The notes below the pieces were generated by a model. The model made no database searches and was not told where the DNA came from. It saw only the letters and a list, made by a program, of their open reading frames with translations. A DNA stretch of 64,000 bases from Vibrio splendidus 12E03. Its GTDB lineage: Bacteria > Pseudomonadota > Gammaproteobacteria > Enterobacterales > Vibrionaceae. The stretch spans positions 1-64,000 of the forward strand of contig NZ_AJZD02000021.1 of the NCBI RefSeq assembly GCF_000272105.2, in the 5' to 3' direction. A program made the position numbers and the translations under genes. Positions 58,294 through 64,000 of the stretch are shown here, in pieces (the stretch's first letter is position 1; every line of letters begins with the position of its first letter).

Positions 58294-59229
58294 CTATACG
58301 TTTACGTTGGAGTCTGTTGATAATCGCTTTTTGTAGTCAGGGATCAGCATATAGGTTCCCGTAAACTCAACCGCTTCCACATCGCCGCTATGAATGGTCA
58401 CGTGAATGATGATACGTGCCTTTCTTCCTGACGCAAGGCGATCCAAGTCGCCACTGATCCCATCCAATGAAGTAGAGGCAACAGGGTTTTGCTCAACCGG
58501 GTGACGATAACGAATATTACTGTCTGCCAGCACGATATCACCGGTCAGCCCGCGCTCTTTCATCAATAACCAAGTCATACCCCAACCGGTTAAAGTCGCT
58601 AAGGTAAAAGCGGAGCCCGCAAACATGGTGTTATGCGGGTTCAAGTTGGGATTCAGCTGAGCACTACACTCAAATTGGTAACCCGTGTATTGGTTGATCT
58701 TGATGCCCATCTTGTCACTGATCGGGATCTGATGTTCCCAGCGCTGCTGAAGCTCATTACACCACTCAGGCTTGCGTAGAACGTCTGCCATTGGGTCAAG
58801 ATGCTTAACCATCTGTTGGTGACGCACAGGGCCACGTTGATCGTTAATCTCACCGCGACGTTCAAATTCATTCTTCTCATAGAATGAGATCGCATCTTCA
58901 CGTGCATTACACACCAAGCGCTTAGCACCCTCTTGGCGAGCCAATGACTCAAGTGCGACTAGAATCAACGAACCCATGCCTTTACTTTGGCGAGATTTCT
59001 TCACCGCCATGTAGCGGATCTGACCTTCCAGATCTGGGGTGATATACAGACGACCAATCGCCATCGGGCGACCACGACCATCAACAATCATGCGATGGTG
59101 ACTCATTGGGTCATATTCATCGCGCTCAGAACCTACCGGCATTCGCCAAGGTTCACGGAGCATCTGCCAACGAAAATGGTAATACTTGTTTAGCTGATTT
59201 TCGGTGGTCGGTGTTATGAGTTTAAACAT
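58294..59229 (-). CDS. yiiD: YiiD: GNAT acetyltransferase fused to a hotdog thioesterase-like domain
   Basis: 311 residues. The N-terminal GNAT domain has the acetyl-CoA loop VKKSRQSKGMGSLILVALE (about residues 76-94), and the C-terminal half (about 160-300) is a hotdog domain with HNTMFAGSAFTLATLTGWGM. The gene order yihY-dtd-yiiD is as in E. coli, where the ortholog has been linked to fatty-acid initiation (FabY); the hotdog domain fits an acyl-thioester substrate. Cytoplasmic. It follows dtd with a 16-base gap. Confidence 0.88.
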   Translation of the reverse strand: MFKLITPTTENQLNKYYHFRWQMLREPWRMPVGSERDEYDPMSHHRMIVDGRGRPMAIGRLYITPDLEGQIRYMAVKKSRQSKGMGSLILVALESLARQEGAKRLVCNAREDAISFYEKNEFERRGEINDQRGPVRHQQMVKHLDPMADVLRKPEWCNELQQRWEHQIPISDKMGIKINQYTGYQFECSAQLNPNLNPHNTMFAGSAFTLATLTGWGMTWLLMKERGLTGDIVLADSNIRYRHPVEQNPVASTSLDGISGDLDRLASGRKARIIIHVTIHSGDVEAVEFTGTYMLIPDYKKRLSTDSNVNV

Positions 59230-59245
59230 GCTTATTCCTTTAAGC

Positions 59246-59680
59246 CTAAACCTGCAGCCAGAATGTCACTGGGCCATCATTAACCAAAGACACTTTCATG
59301 TCGGCAGCGAATCGGCCACGTTCCGTTGGCAACACTGATTCACACTGGTCAGAGAAATAGTTGTAAAGACGCTCAGCATCTTCTGGGTGAGCACCACGAG
59401 AGAACCCTGCTCGTGTCCCTTTCTTGGTATCGGCCGGCAGAGTGAATTGAGACACCACTAATACCTTACCTTCTACCTGCTTCACGTTGAGGTTCATTTT
59501 ATCGTCTTCATCTCCAAAGACACGATAAGTGGTCACTCGTTCCATCAAACGTTTGGCTTTGGCTTCGTCATCACCTTTTTCTACGCCTAACAGAACCAAT
59601 AAGCCTTGCTCAATCTCACCCACTACTTCGCCATCAACACGGACGGCAGCTTCACTTACTCTCTGGATCAGTGCTATCAC
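59246..59680 (-). CDS. dtd: D-aminoacyl-tRNA deacylase
   Basis: 144 residues from a GTG ([20 protein letters not shown]), with AAGGA 7-8 bases upstream; the frame extends 27 codons into yihY. The deacylase motifs [12 protein letters not shown] (SQxT) and the C-terminal [11 protein letters not shown] (NxGP) are complete. Dtd frees tRNA from D-amino acids and glycine mischarged on tRNA-Ala. It overlaps the end of yihY by 29 bases and precedes yiiD. Confidence 0.95.
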   Translation of the reverse strand: MIALIQRVSEAAVRVDGEVVGEIEQGLLVLLGVEKGDDEAKAKRLMERVTTYRVFGDEDDKMNLNVKQVEGKVLVVSQFTLPADTKKGTRAGFSRGAHPEDAERLYNYFSDQCESVLPTERGRFAADMKVSLVNDGPVTFWLQV

Positions 59681-60593
59681 TGTTGTTTCCTTGCTCTGTG
59701 ATTTTGTCTTTATCCGACGAGTGTACCATTTCTTTCGAGTCACTCCACTGTTCCTGCTCACCCAATGCAGCGGTCACCTCAGCACCCACCAACACAATCA
59801 ACCAGCACAAATAAACCCATACAAAAAGAATTGGTATTGCCGCTAATGCGCCATAAATCAACTGGTAAGAAGGGAATTGAGTTATGTAAGCCGCGAAACC
59901 TTTCTTACTGAGTTCGAACAACAGAGCCGCCACTAGAGAACCTGCAGCCGCATGAGAAAAGTGTATCTTTTTGTTGGGAACCAACAGATACAGACCGAAA
60001 AACGCAAAGAAAGAGAGAATCAAAGGAAGTTTGCGAATCACGGTATTAAAGGCGCCAGACACCACCTCGTTTTGCAGCAAGCTCAATGATGTCACATAAG
60101 AAGTAGCAGCAATACTCGCCCCGACTAAGATAGGTCCTAGCGTAAGCACCATCCAGTACATAGAAAAAGACAGCACCGCACGTCGCTTCTCATCGACACG
60201 CCAGATGTAGTTTAAGTTCTTATCAATATTCGAGATCAGCATCAGCGCTGCAATGAATAAGAACACACTACCGACCGCCGTCATTTTTCCGGTATTGGCA
60301 ACGAACTCTAACAACGCACCGTGTACGGCATCCCCAGACGCGGGAACAAAGTTGGTAATAACGAAGTTTTGAATCACGATACCAACATCAGCAAAGATGG
60401 AGAATGACGACAAGATAGAGAGCAGAACCGTCAGCATCGGTACGATCGAGAGCAAAGTAATGTACGCCAAGTAACCCGCATTCACATTGACTCTATCGTG
60501 CGTCATTCGCGCCAAAAGATAGCGAGAAAACTGAATACTGAGTGTGGCGACCTTTTTTATCTTCAACTTGTAACTCCCTTGTAACTCGTTCAT
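59652..60593 (-). CDS. yihY: YihY/UPF0761 family inner-membrane protein
   Basis: 313 residues with about six hydrophobic segments ([106 protein letters not shown]). Sequence matches the YihY (formerly RNase BN-like) family; the RNase assignment was withdrawn and the function is unknown. The C-terminal 35 residues are charged. First gene of yihY-dtd-yiiD. Confidence 0.9.
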   Translation of the reverse strand: MNELQGSYKLKIKKVATLSIQFSRYLLARMTHDRVNVNAGYLAYITLLSIVPMLTVLLSILSSFSIFADVGIVIQNFVITNFVPASGDAVHGALLEFVANTGKMTAVGSVFLFIAALMLISNIDKNLNYIWRVDEKRRAVLSFSMYWMVLTLGPILVGASIAATSYVTSLSLLQNEVVSGAFNTVIRKLPLILSFFAFFGLYLLVPNKKIHFSHAAAGSLVAALLFELSKKGFAAYITQFPSYQLIYGALAAIPILFVWVYLCWLIVLVGAEVTAALGEQEQWSDSKEMVHSSDKDKITEQGNNSDSTDPESK

Positions 60594-60635
60594 AGTCCTA
60601 ATTAATATTCCTTTATTTAACTATAGGAAACTAGG

Positions 60636-61277
60636 ATGCCTTATTTAATAGTTATAGTCCTCTCTATTTTTACTCTTACTGGATGCCAGTCAGCTTATTA
60701 CTCCGCAATGGAGCAAGTGGGTTACCACAAGCGTGACATTATGGTCGATAGAGTGGAAGACGCTAAAGAGTCACAGCAGGATGCTCAGGAAGAGTTTACC
60801 AGCGCACTTGAAGCACTCAGCAGCCTGACTAACTTCAGTGGCGGCGACCTTGAAGACATGTACAACCAAATCAACGATAAATACCAAGACAGCGAGAAAG
60901 CTGCGCAAAATGTCAGTGACCGCATTGCTGCGATTGAAGATGTGTCGGATGCGCTATTTGAAGAGTGGCAGGGTGAGTTAGACCTCTACACCAGTGATTC
61001 ACTGCGCCGCTCGAGCGAGCAAAAGCTTCGTGAAACTAAATCGTCTTACCAAACGATGCTGTCAGCAATGAAGCGCGCCGAGAAGAAAATGGACCCCGTG
61101 CTCAATACCCTTCGCGACAACACGCTTTACTTAAAACATAACCTCAATGCGAGCGCTGTCGGTTCACTGCAGGGCGAGTTTATGAGCTTAGAAAAAGACA
61201 TCGCCTACGCGATCCAACAGATGAATGCTGCGATCGCAGAATCGGATAAATTCCTTGCTCAACTAAACCAGAAATAA
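60636..61277 (+). CDS. DUF2959 family lipoprotein
   Basis: 213 residues. The lipobox LTGC (Cys17) after a hydrophobic stretch marks a lipoprotein; the +2 residue is Gln, consistent with sorting to the outer membrane. The rest is almost entirely alpha-helical and coiled-coil-like, with many Glu, Gln and Lys (DRVEDAKESQQDAQEEFTS), and matches the DUF2959 family. Function unknown; Vibrio relatives are described as conserved envelope proteins. TAGGAAACTAGG precedes the ATG. A 31-base gap separates it from the P-loop gene. Confidence 0.85.
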   Translation: MPYLIVIVLSIFTLTGCQSAYYSAMEQVGYHKRDIMVDRVEDAKESQQDAQEEFTSALEALSSLTNFSGGDLEDMYNQINDKYQDSEKAAQNVSDRIAAIEDVSDALFEEWQGELDLYTSDSLRRSSEQKLRETKSSYQTMLSAMKRAEKKMDPVLNTLRDNTLYLKHNLNASAVGSLQGEFMSLEKDIAYAIQQMNAAIAESDKFLAQLNQK

Positions 61278-61308
61278 CGCCCGTAGGCACAAATAAAGAT
61301 AAGCTCGT

Positions 61309-61839
61309 ATGAACCCAATCATTATTACTGGCGGCCCTGGCGCCGGAAAAACCAAATTGATCAATGCCTTGGGCGATGCGGGTTATCCTACCTTCGCTGA
61401 GTCCTCTCGCCAGTTAATCGAACAGCAGAGCCAACTTGAGAACGGTATATTACCTTGGTTAGACCTTCCGGGGTTTGCTCGCCTATGTTTAACCGTCATG
61501 AGCGAACAAAAAGACCAAGCCAGTCAGCATCCAGTCGCCTTTCTCGATCGCGCCATTCCAGATATCTGTGGTTACTTAACTCAGGCTAATCTAGAGATAG
61601 ATGCGACCTATCTAGAAGCAAGCCAAGGTTATCACTCACAAGCCTTGTTCTGTCGCCCTGAAGCTTCAATTTATGTACAAGATGATGTGAGACCTTATCC
61701 GTTTGAGGAGGCGCTAGAGATTCACCACGCGTTAGTAACAGTCTATCAAGAACTTGGTTATGAGGTTGTTGAAGTGCCGTTTATGTCGGTCGCTGAACGA
61801 GTGCAGTTCGTTGAAAGTCACCTAGGAATCAAAAACTAG
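61309..61839 (+). CDS. P-loop NTPase (AAA_28-like)
   Basis: 176 residues. Walker A GGPGAGKTKLINAL is at residues 8-21; FAESSRQLIEQQ and LDRAIPDICGYL (Walker B-like region) follow, as in a group of small ATP-binding proteins related to nucleoside or nicotinamide-riboside kinases. No substrate is evident. It probably shares a transcript with the DUF2959 lipoprotein. The terminator at 61935 is shared with typA. Confidence 0.82.
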   Translation: MNPIIITGGPGAGKTKLINALGDAGYPTFAESSRQLIEQQSQLENGILPWLDLPGFARLCLTVMSEQKDQASQHPVAFLDRAIPDICGYLTQANLEIDATYLEASQGYHSQALFCRPEASIYVQDDVRPYPFEEALEIHHALVTVYQELGYEVVEVPFMSVAERVQFVESHLGIKN

Positions 61840-61872
61840 ATTCCAGATATCTCGCCCCTCGATTCTGGAATG
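61840..61872. repeat. REP-like hairpin behind the P-loop gene
   Basis: ATTCCAGA and TCTGGAAT arms followed by GACGATTCG. It resembles the first hairpin of the element at 29855-29945 (GATTCC...GGAATGAC). Confidence 0.55.
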
Positions 61873-61934
61873 ACGATTCGATGAGTAGATATGGAACACG
61901 CTCTTCGTATCTCGAATCTAAACAAACTAAAAAA

Positions 61935-61971
61935 CAAAAGCCCCGAGCAGCTAGGCTACTCGGGGCTTTCT
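61935..61971. terminator. Bidirectional terminator between the P-loop gene and typA
   Basis: AAAGCCCCGAG and CTCGGGGCTTT arms around an 11-base loop, flanked by A-rich and T-rich sequence. Confidence 0.85.
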
Positions 61972-62022
61972 TACTTATTCTAAAACGTATTGCTTGTTAG
62001 CTAGAAGCTAGTCAGCTGGCAA

Positions 62023-63858
62023 TTAAGCCTTAGCTGGACGTGCTGCACGCTTGCGTTCGTTTTCAGTAAGAAGCTTCTTACGGATACGAATGCTTACAGG
62101 CGTTACTTCTACTAGTTCGTCTTCGTCGATGAACTCAAGAGCTTGCTCTAGAGTGTGACGGATAGGTGGCGAAAGAACCTGTGCTTCATCAGTACCAGAT
62201 GCACGAACGTTCGTTAGCTGCTTACCTTTCAGACAGTTTACTGTTAGGTCGTTTGAACGGTTATGAATACCGATGATTTGACCTTCGTATACTTCGTCTG
62301 CGTGCTCAGCAAATAGACGACCACGTTCTTGTAGGTTGAATAGTGCGTAAGTCAGAGCTTTACCAGTTGCGTTCGAGATTAGAACACCGTTGTTACGTTG
62401 ACCGATTACGCCGCCTTTGTGAGGACCGTAGTGATCAAATGAGTGGTAAAGAAGACCAGAACCAGACGTTAGAGTTAGGAACTCAGTTTGGAAACCGATA
62501 AGACCACGAGAAGGCATCATGAAGTCCATGCGAACACGGCCTTTGCCATCTGGAGACATATCAGTTAGCTCACCTTTACGTAGACCGATGTTTTCCATGA
62601 TGCCACCTTGGTGCTCTTCAAGCACGTCGATAGTCACAGTTTCAAACGGTTCAGTTAGGTTGCCATCTTCGTCTTTCTTGATGATAACTTCTGGACGAGA
62701 TACAGCTAGCTCGAAGCCTTCACGACGCATGTTTTCGATCAGGATAGATAGGTGAAGCTCACCACGACCTGAAACACGGAAACGATCTGGGTTATCAGTT
62801 TCTTCAACACGTAGTGCAACGTTGTGTACTAGTTCTTTCTCTAGACGCTCAAGGATGTTACGAGAAGTAACGAACTTACCTTCTTTACCCGCGAACGGAG
62901 AAGTGTTTACTTGGAACGTCATTGTTACTGTTGGTTCATCAACAGAAAGCGGAGTCATTGCTTCAACATTGTTTACGTCACAGATAGTGTCTGAAATTTT
63001 CAGCTCACCAAGACCAGTGATTGCAATGATGTCGCCAGCGTTAGCTTGCTCAACTTCGTGACGGTCAAGACCTAGGTAACCAAGAACTGTACCTACTTTA
63101 CCGTTACGTTTTTTGCCTTCTGCATTTACGATAGTTACTTGTTGGTTTGGTTTAACAGAACCACGAGTAACACGAGCAACACCGATAACACCCACGTAAG
63201 AGCTGTAATCAAGTTGCGAAATTTGCATTTGTAGTGGACCGTCAAGGTCAACTGCAGGCGCGTCTACTGTATCAACAACAGCTTGGAACAATGGTTCCAT
63301 GTTCTCGCCAGTTTCGCCTTCAGTCATTGTTGCCCAACCGTTTAGAGCTGAAGCGTAAACAACTGTGAAGTCTAGTTGCTCATCAGTAGCACCTAGGTTG
63401 TCGAAAAGGTCGAATACTTGATCCATAACCCAATCAGGACGAGCGCCTGGGCGGTCAATCTTGTTGATTACAACGATTGGCTTAAGACCGTGTGCGAATG
63501 CTTTTTGCGTTACGAAACGAGTTTGAGGCATTGGGCCGTCAACTGCGTCAACGATAAGCAGAACAGAGTCAACCATAGACATGATACGCTCAACTTCACC
63601 ACCGAAGTCCGCGTGTCCCGGAGTATCTACGATGTTGATGCGGTAATCATTCCAGTTGATTGCTGTGTTCTTAGCAAGGATTGTAATTCCACGCTCTTTT
63701 TCGATGTCATTCGAATCCATGACACGCTCTTCAGCTTCACCACGAGACTCAAGAGTGCCTGACTGTTGTAGCAGTTTATCAACCAAAGTCGTTTTACCGT
63801 GGTCAACGTGCGCGATGATCGCGATATTTCTTAACTTATCAATCTGTGGAGTAGACAT
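62023..63858 (-). CDS. typA: Ribosome-associated GTPase TypA (BipA)
   Basis: 611 residues from [20 protein letters not shown]; the frame extends to a GTG at 63873. The GTPase domain shows G1 [10 protein letters not shown]2 in ERGITI, G3 DTPGHADF, G4 NKID and G5 SALNG; EF-G-like domains II, III and V and the BipA-specific C-terminal domain ([13 protein letters not shown]) follow. It assists 50S biogenesis and growth in the cold. Codon use is highly biased, as for translation factors. Monocistronic, with a shared terminator. Upstream, 63874-64000 holds its promoter region. Confidence 0.96.
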   Translation of the reverse strand: MSTPQIDKLRNIAIIAHVDHGKTTLVDKLLQQSGTLESRGEAEERVMDSNDIEKERGITILAKNTAINWNDYRINIVDTPGHADFGGEVERIMSMVDSVLLIVDAVDGPMPQTRFVTQKAFAHGLKPIVVINKIDRPGARPDWVMDQVFDLFDNLGATDEQLDFTVVYASALNGWATMTEGETGENMEPLFQAVVDTVDAPAVDLDGPLQMQISQLDYSSYVGVIGVARVTRGSVKPNQQVTIVNAEGKKRNGKVGTVLGYLGLDRHEVEQANAGDIIAITGLGELKISDTICDVNNVEAMTPLSVDEPTVTMTFQVNTSPFAGKEGKFVTSRNILERLEKELVHNVALRVEETDNPDRFRVSGRGELHLSILIENMRREGFELAVSRPEVIIKKDEDGNLTEPFETVTIDVLEEHQGGIMENIGLRKGELTDMSPDGKGRVRMDFMMPSRGLIGFQTEFLTLTSGSGLLYHSFDHYGPHKGGVIGQRNNGVLISNATGKALTYALFNLQERGRLFAEHADEVYEGQIIGIHNRSNDLTVNCLKGKQLTNVRASGTDEAQVLSPPIRHTLEQALEFIDEDELVEVTPVSIRIRKKLLTENERKRAARPAKA

Positions 63859-64000
63859 GGATTCTCGATTCACTCATAAAAGTAGCCGTCACTTATCTCA
63901 AAAGTTTGGATAATAACCGCTAGCTTGATTTAAAAAACGGTCAATAATATACCAGATTCTAGACAAAAACCCAGAAATATGTGATCTGAACCAAGGCTTT

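Noticed and set aside
63418..63762. 114-codon open frame antisense to typA
   Set aside because: Opposite strand of a strongly biased translation-factor gene; the codon bias of typA opens this frame. No ribosome site or recognisable domain.

Overview
The window is a chromosomal segment of a marine gammaproteobacterium, almost certainly a Vibrio and plausibly of the Splendidus clade. The gene order (waaA, kdkA, coaD, mutM, rpmG-rpmB, radC, coaBC, slmA, lpxL, pyrE, rph, yicC; gmk-rpoZ-spoT-recG; envZ/ompR/greB/tex; bioH-gntX-nfuA; nudE-cysQ; gspC-N; hslR-hslO-pckA; yihY-dtd-yiiD; typA) matches Vibrio chromosome 1, and the proteins read as close orthologs of V. cholerae and E. coli proteins. The species is inferred, not shown. 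There is no rRNA, tRNA, CRISPR, insertion sequence, prophage or integron.

Layout. (1) 1-13.5 kb is a lipopolysaccharide region: the end of a polysaccharide membrane protein, a DXD glycosyltransferase, a five-gene minus-strand glycosyltransferase operon (one member has the EDG/HP/SS motifs of bacterial sialyltransferases, one is CDP-glycerol-transferase-like), divergent waaA, kdkA, a heptosyltransferase, coaD, an isolated GT25 gene, a UDP-glucuronate-epimerase-like gene and mutM. The leftmost 3 kb is clearly AT-rich, as expected of exchanged O-antigen or outer-core genes. A relic of an epimerase 3' end beside coaD marks a past recombination around the GT25 gene. (2) 13.6-24 kb is housekeeping: rpmB-rpmG, radC, coaBC, slmA, lpxL, pyrE/rph with an attenuator-like terminator, yicC, a cold-shock gene, psiE, and a purine permease preceded by a guanine-type purine riboswitch. 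(3) 24-36 kb: gmk-rpoZ-spoT-recG, envZ and ompR (here separated by a terminator and a palindromic element), greB, a CsrB-family small RNA with an upstream UvrY/VarA-type box, and tex. (4) 36-41 kb: an unknown protein, bioH, gntX, nfuA, nudE, cysQ. (5) 41-52.6 kb: a complete type II secretion operon gspC-gspN. (6) 52.8-64 kb: hslR-hslO, pckA, an AsmA-family protein, yiiD-dtd-yihY, a DUF2959 lipoprotein, a P-loop NTPase and typA.

Working together: the first region builds the Kdo/heptose inner core and decorates it, while lpxL finishes lipid A. spoT, the CsrB-type RNA, EnvZ/OmpR and the riboswitch are the regulatory layer. The gsp operon exports folded periplasmic proteins. The most informative observations are non-coding: the CsrB-type RNA, the riboswitch, the split ompR/envZ arrangement, the pyrE attenuator, the epimerase relic and a family of palindromic intergenic elements. 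I found no clear sign of an entirely new multi-gene system.
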